This document shows, one piece after another, positions 8,183 through 15,777 of a stretch of 64,000 nt of DNA (positions are counted from its first letter, which is position 1; each line of letters starts with the position of its first letter). The stretch comes from Pannonibacter anstelovis (GTDB lineage Bacteria > Pseudomonadota > Alphaproteobacteria > Rhizobiales > Stappiaceae). A program made the position numbers and the translations under genes. The DNA is taken from NCBI RefSeq assembly GCF_036881715.1, contig NZ_JBAKBF010000001.1:310001-374000 (forward strand), written 5' to 3'. The notes below the pieces were generated by a model, which ran no database searches, had not been told where the DNA came from, and was given only the letters and a program-made list of their open reading frames with translations.

Positions 8183-9280
8183 TCACCTCAGCGCAAAGCC
8201 CCGCCGTTTCAGTAGGATCCAGAGGAAGAAGGGCGCGCCAGCCAGTGCGGTCAGAATGCCGATGGGCAGTTCGGCGGGCGTCACGATGGTGCGTGCCACC
8301 GTGTCGGCAAGAAGCAGCAGGCTTGCCCCCAGCAGCGCAGATGCAGGCAGAAGGTAGCGGTGATCCGGGCCGATGGTCAGGCGCAGCAGATGCGGTACGA
8401 CGATGCCGACGAAGCCGATGCTGCCGCTGACGGCCACACCGGCCCCGGTCGCCGCCGCAACGGCGACGATGCACAGCCGCTTCAACCGCTGCACGGGAAT
8501 GCCCAGATGCCCCGCCGCCGCCTCGCCCAGCACCAGCGCGTTCAGCCCGCGCGCCATGAAAGGCATGAACACAAGCACGGCGGCGATCACCGGTGCGCAC
8601 ATCAGGATCTTGTCTGATGTCGCGCCCGCGAGCGATCCAAGAAGCCAGAAATTGATATCCCGCAGCTGCTTGTCGTCGGCTGTAAAGATCAGGAAGCCGA
8701 TGGCAGCCTGCGCAAGGGCTGCGACCGCGAGCCCCGCCAGAAGCATGGTTGCCACATCCGTGTAGCCGCCGCGCGTGCCGATCCGGTAGAGCAGCACCGT
8801 CGCCCCCAGCGCACCAAGGAAGGCAGCAAGGGGCAGCGCGAGAATGCCCAGCGAAGCCATCAGACCGGCCGGCAGCCAGGACCCGGCGACGATCATCAGC
8901 GCTGCTCCAAGTCCGGCCCCTGACGAGACGCCAACAATGCCGGGATCGGCCAGCGGATTGCGGAACAGCCCCTGCATCAGCACGCCGGAGACAGCCAGCC
9001 CCGCGCCGATGAAGACGCCCACCACCATGCGCGGAAAGCGGATATCGGCGAGGATGATCCGGTTGCGCAGGGCCAAGGGGCCCTCGCTCTCGCGGCCTGT
9101 GAGAATGCCGAGAAGCGCATCAAGGCTCGCAAGGCCCGTCGGGCCGGTCATCAGCGCCAGCAGGATGGCGAGGATCAGGAGGACGGAGAGCCCGGCAATC
9201 ACCAGCCGCGCCCGCCCGCTGCGGTCTCCTTCAAGAGGCCCGTGCACGGCGGCGACTGTCTCAGCTGCTGTCATGGCCAT
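8183..9280 (-). CDS. hmuU: Heme ABC transporter permease HmuU
   Basis: A roughly 365-residue FecCD/BtuC-family permease with about ten membrane helices. It carries heme from HmuT into the cytoplasm. Recognisable segments include the first helix after a polar N-terminus, GLFRNPLADPGIVGVSSGAGLGAA (family signature, about residues 100-124) and GFVGIVVPHLLRL near the C-terminus. An in-frame GTG at 9295 overlaps the hmuT stop, but the ATG at 9280 has a GAGGAA site at better spacing, so I prefer it. The overlap and spacing indicate one transcript with hmuS, hmuT and hmuV. Confidence 0.94.
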   Translation of the reverse strand: MAMTAAETVAAVHGPLEGDRSGRARLVIAGLSVLLILAILLALMTGPTGLASLDALLGILTGRESEGPLALRNRIILADIRFPRMVVGVFIGAGLAVSGVLMQGLFRNPLADPGIVGVSSGAGLGAALMIVAGSWLPAGLMASLGILALPLAAFLGALGATVLLYRIGTRGGYTDVATMLLAGLAVAALAQAAIGFLIFTADDKQLRDINFWLLGSLAGATSDKILMCAPVIAAVLVFMPFMARGLNALVLGEAAAGHLGIPVQRLKRLCIVAVAAATGAGVAVSGSIGFVGIVVPHLLRLTIGPDHRYLLPASALLGASLLLLADTVARTIVTPAELPIGILTALAGAPFFLWILLKRRGFALR

Positions 9281-9291
9281 CTGCCGGTTCC

Positions 9292-10215
9292 TCACTGGCC
9301 CGCCGCTGCGGCCTTGTCAAAGGCGGCCGAAAGCTCGCGCACGGCATCGGCAGTGCGTGGCCCGAAGCCGATCATGAACAGCCCGTCCATCCGCACGATG
9401 TGCCCGGCCTGAACTGCCGGTGTCAGCGCCAGGGCTGCATTGGCACGCATCTGCTCCAGGGTCGCATCATGCTGCCCGCCGCGCTCCATCATCAAAATGA
9501 TATCCGGCTTTGCCTCCGTAACCGCCTCATCGCTCAGCGGCTTGTAACCGTTGAAACCGGAAACCGCGTTGACGCCGCCGGCAAGCTGAATGACAGCGTC
9601 GGCAGCCGAGCCTTCACCGGAGGCCATGATGCGGCCGCCTTGCATGGACAGGATGAAGAGCACGCGCGGCTTCACCTGCCGCTTGGCCGCAGCTTCCGCC
9701 ACAGCCTTGAGATCCGCCTCCAGCTTCACCGCCAGGTCCTCGGCCTTGTCCTCCAGCCCCAGCGCCTTGCCCACCACGCGCACCTTTTCGGCAACACCTT
9801 CTGCGGTGTAGCGGTCCGGCACCATGACGAGCGGCACACCGGCCTTCTTCAGCACATCCAGCGCTTCCGCCGGGCCGCTGCCTTCAATGACAAGCAGGCC
9901 ATCGGGGGCGGCCGCCAGCACGCCTTCCGGCGACAGCGCGCGCATGTAACCCGTGTCGGGCAGCGCCAGCGCCTCCGGCGGATAGGAACTGGTGCTGTCG
10001 CGCGCCACCAGACGCTCTTCCGCGCCAAGGGCGTAGACCACCTCCGTCACGGCTCCACCAACGGAGACGATACGCTGGGCTTCAGCCAGAGAGGCAGGCT
10101 CCTGCGCACGGGCTTCAGGTGCCGTGAAGCCAAGACCAAGACACAGCAGCGCTACGGCCATGGGCGTGAGCGGCAGGCTGCACGGACGGGAGAGAGAGAA
10201 AAGCACACGCATCAT
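9292..10215 (-). CDS. hmuT: Periplasmic heme-binding protein HmuT
   Basis: A class III substrate-binding protein of about 307 residues that accepts heme in the periplasm and docks to HmuU. It has an N-terminal signal peptide ending near PEARA, then RIVSVGGAVTEVVYALG, the TroA/BtuF-like fold. The segment PDTGYMRALSPEGVL contains the conserved Tyr that ligates heme iron in this family. The start is at 10215/10212, where two tandem ATGs follow an AAGGA site. A further upstream ATG at 10242 overlaps the hmuS stop but lacks a ribosome site. It is the second gene of the hmuSTUV operon. Confidence 0.93.
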   Translation of the reverse strand: MMRVLFSLSRPCSLPLTPMAVALLCLGLGFTAPEARAQEPASLAEAQRIVSVGGAVTEVVYALGAEERLVARDSTSSYPPEALALPDTGYMRALSPEGVLAAAPDGLLVIEGSGPAEALDVLKKAGVPLVMVPDRYTAEGVAEKVRVVGKALGLEDKAEDLAVKLEADLKAVAEAAAKRQVKPRVLFILSMQGGRIMASGEGSAADAVIQLAGGVNAVSGFNGYKPLSDEAVTEAKPDIILMMERGGQHDATLEQMRANAALALTPAVQAGHIVRMDGLFMIGFGPRTADAVRELSAAFDKAAAAGQ

Positions 10216-10238
10216 CTTATCCTTGCAAGGCGCCGGGC

Positions 10239-11324
10239 TCATTCGGCTGCAAACGGCAGCACCGCTGTCTGAGAAACAAGGCGTGGCAGATGCTCCACCA
10301 GTTCGCGCCAGTCGCCGCGCTCATGGTTGCCTTCACCGCGCACGCCGAAGAACTGGATGATCAGATTGCCATCAGCGCCATAGGCTTCCAGCGACGTCAC
10401 ATGCCCCACATCAGCGCCCTTGCGCACGGCCCAGATCTCGCTGATGTGGTCAAGCCGCAGATGCAGATGGAAAGCCGGGTCCATGACATTGATCCACGGC
10501 CCCATCTCCTTGATGTTCATCACCGGACCGGAGTGGATCTGCACGCATCCCCGGTTGGCGACGAAACACATCAGCGGAATGGCATTGTCGGACACCAGCC
10601 GCAACATGACGCGGATGCTGTCGCCATCCACCTGCCAGGCCTTGTCTTCGCCCGCCAGCGCCAGCGCATTGATGCGTTCGATGTCGAGTTCACGCAGGAT
10701 GTTGAAGAACTGGTGCGGGTCATTCATGGCAGACCAGCGGCTGCGCAGGTCATCCGCCTTGCTGCCATCGAGGGGGCGGCGAGGCTCAGGCTGCGGGCGC
10801 AGGGGGACTGTGCCGAGGCCCGGCGTCTGGTCCAGCAGCATAAGGCGGTCCACCAGCGCCTCGTAGGCCTCCACATTGGAAGCGGCGCGCAGATGCACCT
10901 TGAACACGGCCTCTCCATGAGCGTCGAACACCTGCAGGCTGCGGCGCGGCCCCTGATCAGAGGGCTTTTCCACCGCAAAGGCATGCACCCAATGCGATGG
11001 GAACATGCGGGTGTCGATCTGGCTGCCCAGCATCAGGCCGGTGCGGGTGCCGTTCACGAATTTTTCAAATAGCCCGATCTTTTCATGGACGGCGCTTTCG
11101 TTGCGGGTCAGAGCCATCACCTCCCCCACAGCCCGCATGCCCTCGCAGATGCCAGCCATCGAAGGCTCGACACGGCGCACGCCATGGCCGCAAAACGAGG
11201 CCACAAGCTGTGCTTCGCTGATCCCCAGTTCCTGCGCCAGATCGCGCTCGCGGCGGTCCGGATTGGCGCTGACAGCGGCGCGGATCTCCTCCGGCGCCAG
11301 ATCGCGATAGGCAGTAGACGTCAT
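10239..11324 (-). CDS. hmuS: Hemin-degrading/heme-trafficking protein HmuS
   Basis: A 361-residue cytoplasmic protein of the HemS/ChuS/HmuS family, made of two similar domains. It receives imported heme and either stores it, hands it over, or opens it to release iron. N-terminal family features include DLAQELGISEAQLVASFCG and GEVMALTRNESAVHEKIG. The second half contains the characteristic NRGCVQIHSGPV segment. I set the start at 11324, an ATG just after GGGGGAAA. A longer frame begins 66 bp upstream without a ribosome site. It is the first gene of the leftward operon, divergent from the receptor gene across the control region with two candidate RirA boxes. Confidence 0.94.
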   Translation of the reverse strand: MTSTAYRDLAPEEIRAAVSANPDRRERDLAQELGISEAQLVASFCGHGVRRVEPSMAGICEGMRAVGEVMALTRNESAVHEKIGLFEKFVNGTRTGLMLGSQIDTRMFPSHWVHAFAVEKPSDQGPRRSLQVFDAHGEAVFKVHLRAASNVEAYEALVDRLMLLDQTPGLGTVPLRPQPEPRRPLDGSKADDLRSRWSAMNDPHQFFNILRELDIERINALALAGEDKAWQVDGDSIRVMLRLVSDNAIPLMCFVANRGCVQIHSGPVMNIKEMGPWINVMDPAFHLHLRLDHISEIWAVRKGADVGHVTSLEAYGADGNLIIQFFGVRGEGNHERGDWRELVEHLPRLVSQTAVLPFAAE

Positions 11325-11555
11325 CGTTTCCCCCGGTTTGCTGGGTGCTGCTGCTGGGAGCAGGCAAGCGTTCGCGCCTGCTAACGCCAAGCCCTTGCAG
11401 AACGCGTTTCAAGCATGGTGCGTGATGGGAACCGGCGGCCGGAAGCTGGGGTCTTGCCTGGCAGGCCCGCCGTTCTGTTCAGATTCATCCGGCGGCCCAA
11501 CCGCGCAAGATCCCGCAAAAATGCTGATCCGCGACAGGATTGCCACGCCGATAGT

Positions 11556-11570
11556 TGACTTCAATATTCA
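11556..11570. promoter_or_regulatory. Candidate RirA/IRO operator 1
   Basis: TGA at 11556-11558, nine bases, then TCA at 11568-11570. This matches the TGA-N9-TCA iron-responsive operator described for the alphaproteobacterial repressor RirA. It lies between two divergent heme-uptake arms and overlaps a possible -35 element. Binding by RirA is inferred. Confidence 0.6.
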
Positions 11571-11593
11571 TCTTTTGTATCGACCGCAATACC

Positions 11594-11608
11594 TGAATAC
11601 GTTAATCA
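11594..11608. promoter_or_regulatory. Candidate RirA/IRO operator 2
   Basis: A second TGA-N9-TCA match, with TGA at 11594-11596 and TCA at 11606-11608. The palindrome extends to CCTGA/TCAGG. Its centre is 38 bp from that of box 1, so two repressor dimers could bind near the same DNA face and silence both arms when iron is plentiful. Confidence 0.6.
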
Positions 11609-11682
11609 GGTTTTAGCGTTTGACAGTTCAGCGAGCGAGCCCTTTGCCAGCCAGCGAGACACACCAGAAAGAGGCACATCAA

Positions 11683-13803
11683 ATGACTCGCGGACGGGGC
11701 ACGGCAGGGTATTGGCTGAGCGGCGTGGCGCTGATTGCGCTCGCATATGCTGGCAGCGCAAATGCGCAGCAGGCACCAGTGGCAGAAAAGGCAGCAGACA
11801 AGCCGCAGGCCACGACGTCACTGCAGAAGATCGTTCTCGGCGCCGGACAGGAAAAGGTCGCCATCGATACCCCGCAGGCCGTGACGGTGATCGATCAGGA
11901 GCAGATCGACAACGCCCAGGCGACGACCATCGGCGGCATTTTCAGCCAGACACCGGGCATCACCGTGGTCGGCAGCGACCGCATCGGCGGCCAGGCCTTC
12001 AACATCCGCGGCATCGGTGATCTGGGGTCGGCGGACGAATCCAAGATCATCATCACGGTCGACGGCGCCAACAAGTTCTTCGAAATGTACCGCATGGGTT
12101 CCTTCTTCTCGGACCCTGAGCTCTACAAGCGTGTCGAGGTTCTGCGCGGCCCTGCCTCCTCCACGCTGTATGGAGCCGGCGCCCTTGGCGGTGTCATCAA
12201 TTTCGAGACGAAGGATGCTTCCGATTTCCTTGAAGAAGGAGAAAAGGTTGCCGTCCGCCTGAAGACCGGATTTGACAGCAACAAGAACGGTCTGATGACT
12301 TCCGCCATTGCCGCCATGCGGCTTGGCCCCAATACCGAAGCCCTGATCAATGGCAACTTCCGCCGCTCGTCCGACTACGAGACGGGCAATGGCACCCGTG
12401 TGGTTGGCTCGGCTTTCGACAGCTTCTCCGGCCTCGCCAAGGTCACCCATCACTTCGGCGAGAACAACGAGCAGTCGGTGCGCCTGTCCTATGAGCGCTG
12501 GCAGAGCGACGCGGACAACACCGCCTATTCACAGACCGGCACGCTGGATGCCTTCGGAAACATCGACCGCGAGATCACTGACCAGACTGTAGTTCTGGCC
12601 TATGCGAACCCGGCCAGCGACAATCCGTTCCTGGATCTGAAGGTCAATCTCTCTTTCTCCGACACGCAGGTCGAACAGACCAACGCCCGTGCGCCGCGGA
12701 GCTCCATGATGCGCTCGCCGGAGCTGTTCTACGATGCCGACTACGGCTACCGCACCTGGCAGGCCAAGGCGGAGAACACCTTCGAGTTCAAAGGTGACAC
12801 CTGGGAAAACTATCTGACTGCGGGCACGCAGGTCAGCTACCAGGAGCGTACCGCAAGCACCAAGGGTGGCACGGGCTGGATCGACTTTCATCCGGAAGGC
12901 ACGGACACCAAGATCGGCGTCTTTGCGCAGAACGAGTTCATCTGGAACGACCGGCTGACCATCACTCCGGGCATGCGCCTTGACTATGTGACCGTGCGCC
13001 CGGACAGCGTGATCCCGAACGCATCAACCCAGTCCGACTACGCCTTCTCGCCAAAGCTCGCCGCGCTCTACAAGTTCACTGACAGCTTCTCGGTCTTCGG
13101 CTCGGTTGCGCGTACCGAACGCCTGCCGACACTGGACGAACTGTTCTCGACAGGCCCGCGCAACGCGACCTATCCCGGCGGGCGCAGCGTCAGCCTTGAC
13201 CTGAAGAAGGAGGAATCCTTCAACTACGAGGCCGGCGTTGCCATCAACCGGCAGAACCTGTTCCAGGACAATGACAGCATCGCGCTGAAGACCACCGGCT
13301 TCTACAACGATCTGACGAACCTGATCACCACCGGTCCGCAGCGCCAGCGCACGGCTGTGCCTTACTATGTGAACGTCCACAGCGCGCACATCTACGGCGT
13401 GGAACTCGAAGCCGCGTATGACTCGCACTACGTGTTTGCCAGCGCCGCCTACAGCTGGACGCGCGGCAAGAACGAAACCACCAATACCGCACTGACAACC
13501 ATTCCGGCTGAAACGGTTGCCCTCACGCTTGGCGGCCGTATCCCGGACTACAACGTCAATTTCGGCTGGCGCGCCAATTTCACCGGCTCTGCCGATGCTG
13601 GCGCCACCACAGGCCCCTTCCCCGGCTATGCCCTGCATGATGCCTTCGTGAACTGGAAGCTCGATGAGGGCCAGTTCAAGGGACTGGAGCTGCGCGCCTC
13701 CGTCGAAAACATCTTTGACAAGCGCTACCGCAACAATCTCTCCGGCGATGACGGCAAGGGGCGCACGTTCAAATTGTCCGTCAACAAAAAATTCGGATGG
13801 TGA
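11683..13803 (+). CDS. TonB-dependent heme/hemoprotein outer-membrane receptor
   Basis: A 706-residue outer-membrane beta-barrel with an N-terminal plug. The signal peptide ends near AGSANAQQ, and a TonB-box-like KIVLGAG follows. The plug starts near TPQAVTVIDQEQIDN and contains the conserved FNIRGIGD and RVEVLRGPASSTLYGAGALGG motifs. The C-terminus ends FKLSVNKKFGW, a typical barrel end. The start at 11683 follows AAAGAGG; an upstream in-frame ATG at 11620 would precede the signal peptide. The receptor resembles the hemoglobin/heme class, but the FRAP-like segment (ARTERLPTLDELF) is divergent and I see no His between it and the expected NPNL site. It opens the operon with exbB, exbD and tonB. 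Confidence 0.9.
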   Translation: MTRGRGTAGYWLSGVALIALAYAGSANAQQAPVAEKAADKPQATTSLQKIVLGAGQEKVAIDTPQAVTVIDQEQIDNAQATTIGGIFSQTPGITVVGSDRIGGQAFNIRGIGDLGSADESKIIITVDGANKFFEMYRMGSFFSDPELYKRVEVLRGPASSTLYGAGALGGVINFETKDASDFLEEGEKVAVRLKTGFDSNKNGLMTSAIAAMRLGPNTEALINGNFRRSSDYETGNGTRVVGSAFDSFSGLAKVTHHFGENNEQSVRLSYERWQSDADNTAYSQTGTLDAFGNIDREITDQTVVLAYANPASDNPFLDLKVNLSFSDTQVEQTNARAPRSSMMRSPELFYDADYGYRTWQAKAENTFEFKGDTWENYLTAGTQVSYQERTASTKGGTGWIDFHPEGTDTKIGVFAQNEFIWNDRLTITPGMRLDYVTVRPDSVIPNASTQSDYAFSPKLAALYKFTDSFSVFGSVARTERLPTLDELFSTGPRNATYPGGRSVSLDLKKEESFNYEAGVAINRQNLFQDNDSIALKTTGFYNDLTNLITTGPQRQRTAVPYYVNVHSAHIYGVELEAAYDSHYVFASAAYSWTRGKNETTNTALTTIPAETVALTLGGRIPDYNVNFGWRANFTGSADAGATTGPFPGYALHDAFVNWKLDEGQFKGLELRASVENIFDKRYRNNLSGDDGKGRTFKLSVNKKFGW

Positions 13804-13804
13804 C

Positions 13805-14248
13805 ATGACACTGGCACGCAAATTCGAAGTGATCGCAGCCGCCGCGCTGTCGGTCTCCACCCTCTCCGGTGTAGCTCTGGCCCAGATAGGCCCGGCTGCT
13901 GCAGAAGGGGTCAAGCTGGAGCTGAACCGGGCGGCGGACGCGGGCAATGGCTGCCTGCTGACCTTCGTTGCCACCAATGGCACCGGGGCAGCGCTGGAGA
14001 CGGCAGGCTTCGAATTCGTGCTTTTCAACAAGGAGGGACTGGTGGACCGCATGACCGTCTTCGACTTCGGCGCCCTGCCGGAAGGAAAGACAGTGGTCCG
14101 CCAGTTCCAGATCCCGAACCAGCCCTGCACGGGCATCGGTTCCATTCTCGTCAACGGCGCATCCGGCTGCAAGACAGCCGCTGCCAGCCCGCTGTGCAGC
14201 GCGCCGCTGACCACCACAAGCCGCACTGACATCGGCTTTACCCGGTAA
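13805..14248 (+). CDS. Secreted protein of unknown function in the heme/TonB operon
   Basis: A 147-residue protein that begins one base after the receptor stop. Its N-terminal hydrophobic stretch ends near GVALAQ, so it should be exported. The mature part alternates short hydrophobic strands with turns, as in an immunoglobulin-like beta-sandwich (LTFVATNGTG, FEFVLFNKEG, VVRQFQIP). It has four Cys in the mature part (in NGCLL, QPCTG, SGCKT and PLCSA), enough for two disulfides. Its position between receptor and exbB suggests a periplasmic accessory to heme uptake. No function is assigned; I recognise no characterised family. Confidence 0.8.
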   Translation: MTLARKFEVIAAAALSVSTLSGVALAQIGPAAAEGVKLELNRAADAGNGCLLTFVATNGTGAALETAGFEFVLFNKEGLVDRMTVFDFGALPEGKTVVRQFQIPNQPCTGIGSILVNGASGCKTAAASPLCSAPLTTTSRTDIGFTR

Positions 14249-14258
14249 GGACACGGAC

Positions 14259-14966
14259 ATGCTGGATTCTCCCTATCTCGCCCCGATCTTCAGCTTCATC
14301 GAGCTTGGCGGCTCGGTCGTCGCCATCATCGGGCTCATGTCGGTTGTTGCTGGCGCCATTGTCATTGCCAAGTTTGTCCAGTTCGCCCGCTTCCGCACTG
14401 CCCGTCCGGGCCGGGCCCGGGAAGCAGCAGCTCTGTGGCGGGCTGGCCGGCGCAAGGAAGCGCTGGTGCGCCTGGCGCGCCCCGTCAGCGCCGCAGAACA
14501 TGCGGTCGTCACCGCCATGCGCCTGACGGCAGCCGGCCAGATGGACCGCAGTGCCATCGAGGACGAAATTGCCCGTGTGGCAACCCAGCAGCTGCATTCG
14601 CTCCAGTCCGGCACCCGTGCCCTGGACAACATCGCCCAGCTGGCCCCGCTTCTGGGTCTGTTCGGCACGGTTCTGGGCATGATCGACGCCTTCCAGGCGC
14701 TGCAGAATGCGGGAGATGCGGTTGATCCGTCGATCCTCGCCGGCGGCATCTGGGTGGCTCTGCTGACCACCGCAGCGGGCCTTGCCGTCGCCATGCCGGT
14801 GGCCGCCCTGCTGGCCATGTTCGAATCCTGGATCGAGGCTGAGCGCGTTGCGGTTGAGACCCTGAGCGCACAGGTTCTGGTGGATGTTGCCCATCATGAC
14901 CACGAGCGCCATGTGCCTGCCGCTCAGGACGGTGCTGCACTCGGGAAGGTTTCCCATGCGCATTGA
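14259..14966 (+). CDS. exbB: ExbB, MotA/TolQ/ExbB proton-channel protein
   Basis: A 235-residue inner-membrane protein of the TonB energising complex, in which a pentamer of ExbB surrounds ExbD. Three membrane helices are visible: about residues 10-40, 125-147 and 160-188. Conserved pore-lining Thr residues occur in LGLFGTVLGM (Thr137) and ALLTTAAGLAVAMP (Thr170/171). It is compact and lacks the long N-terminal extension of some Pseudomonas-type ExbB proteins. A TAAGGA ribosome site precedes the ATG. Its 3' end overlaps the first exbD gene by 11 bp. It should use proton motive force to drive TonB and the linked receptor. Confidence 0.93.
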   Translation: MLDSPYLAPIFSFIELGGSVVAIIGLMSVVAGAIVIAKFVQFARFRTARPGRAREAAALWRAGRRKEALVRLARPVSAAEHAVVTAMRLTAAGQMDRSAIEDEIARVATQQLHSLQSGTRALDNIAQLAPLLGLFGTVLGMIDAFQALQNAGDAVDPSILAGGIWVALLTTAAGLAVAMPVAALLAMFESWIEAERVAVETLSAQVLVDVAHHDHERHVPAAQDGAALGKVSHAH

Positions 14967-15342
14967 CATGCCGCAGCGGCGCAGAAAGCCGCTGTCGATG
15001 ACCTCCCTCATCGACGTGATCTTCCTGCTGCTGCTGTTCTTCATGCTGTCGACCACCTTCACCCGGTTTGCGGGGGTGGATCTGGGCAAGCCCGGTCAGG
15101 CTGGCGGCGGCGCCTCCGGCACTCCGGGCATCCTCGTTTTTGTCGAGGCCGATGGCCTGCGCATCAACGGCATTCCGGTGTTGCCTGAGGAGATGCAGGA
15201 ACGGCTGTCTGACCTGCAGGAAAAGGGTGCGGCCTCCGCCCTCGTTGTCGCCCGCGAAGGGGCCAACGCCCAGGCACTGATCGACACCGTCCAGACCGTG
15301 CGCCGCCTTGCGCCGGCGCTCACCCTGCACGTCGCCCGCTAA
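14956..15342 (+). CDS. exbD: ExbD, first copy (keeps the essential membrane Asp)
   Basis: A 128-residue biopolymer transport protein with a short cytoplasmic N-terminus, one membrane helix (about residues 17-37) and a periplasmic domain. The helix begins SLIDVIFLLLLFF, so the protonatable Asp needed for proton movement is present at residue 20. The periplasmic part has ADGLRINGIPV and a C-terminal VQTVRRLAPALTLHV helix-strand unit as in ExbD/TolR. The start at 14956 lies inside the exbB end and has GGAAGG upstream; the Met at 14968 is an alternative. It should pair with ExbB and with a second ExbD chain. Confidence 0.92.
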   Translation: MRIDMPQRRRKPLSMTSLIDVIFLLLLFFMLSTTFTRFAGVDLGKPGQAGGGASGTPGILVFVEADGLRINGIPVLPEEMQERLSDLQEKGAASALVVAREGANAQALIDTVQTVRRLAPALTLHVAR

Positions 15343-15369
15343 CGGCTGCGGAAGCAAGGAGCTACAGAC

Positions 15370-15777
15370 ATGGCTGTGCGGATCCCGCGCGAAAAAAACA
15401 AGCGGCAGATGGAGACCACCATCTCGCTGATCAACATCGTATTCCTGATGCTGATTTTCTTTCTGGTCGCAGGCCAGCTTGCGCCTCCCGCCGACAAGCA
15501 GGTGGAACTGGTGGAGACCACGGATGCGGAAAGCCTGCCGCCGCCGGAGGCGCTCTATGTGCGCGCGGATGGCACGCTGGTGTTCCGCGGCCAGCCCACG
15601 GATGCGGCTTCCTATATCGCCGCCAACCGGCTGCCCGCCGAGGGGCCGGACAGCCTGCTGAAACTCGGTGTGGACCGCAATCTTGATGCGGCACGTCTCG
15701 TGGAAATCGTTGACGAACTCTATGCCGCCGGTGCGCCGGCAATCCGTGTCGTAACGCGGAAGGCAGGCACGCAATGA
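15370..15777 (+). CDS. ExbD-like protein, second copy (Asn in place of the essential Asp)
   Basis: A 135-residue ExbD/TolR-family protein with the same layout: basic N-terminus, one helix (about residues 18-38) and a periplasmic domain with RADGTLVFRGQP. Its helix reads SLINIVFLMLIFF. The position equivalent to the essential Asp is Asn22, encoded by AAC. It therefore should not carry protons by itself. AAGGAGC supplies a good ribosome site. Its stop overlaps the tonB start (ATGA). It may form a heterodimer with the first ExbD, act as a structural partner, or couple to a different signal. It is intact and not a pseudogene. Confidence 0.9.
   Translation: MAVRIPREKNKRQMETTISLINIVFLMLIFFLVAGQLAPPADKQVELVETTDAESLPPPEALYVRADGTLVFRGQPTDAASYIAANRLPAEGPDSLLKLGVDRNLDAARLVEIVDELYAAGAPAIRVVTRKAGTQ

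Larger units (their letters stand above)
11325..11682. promoter_or_regulatory. Divergent control region between hmuS and the heme receptor
   Basis: This 358-bp region separates the two arms of the heme locus. Its right third is markedly AT-rich relative to the genes and holds two TGA-N9-TCA boxes. A possible rightward promoter has TTGACT at 11555-11560 and TATCGA 17 bp later, overlapping the first box. A leftward promoter may overlap the same box. Promoter calls are weak; the boxes are the stronger signal. Confidence 0.6.
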
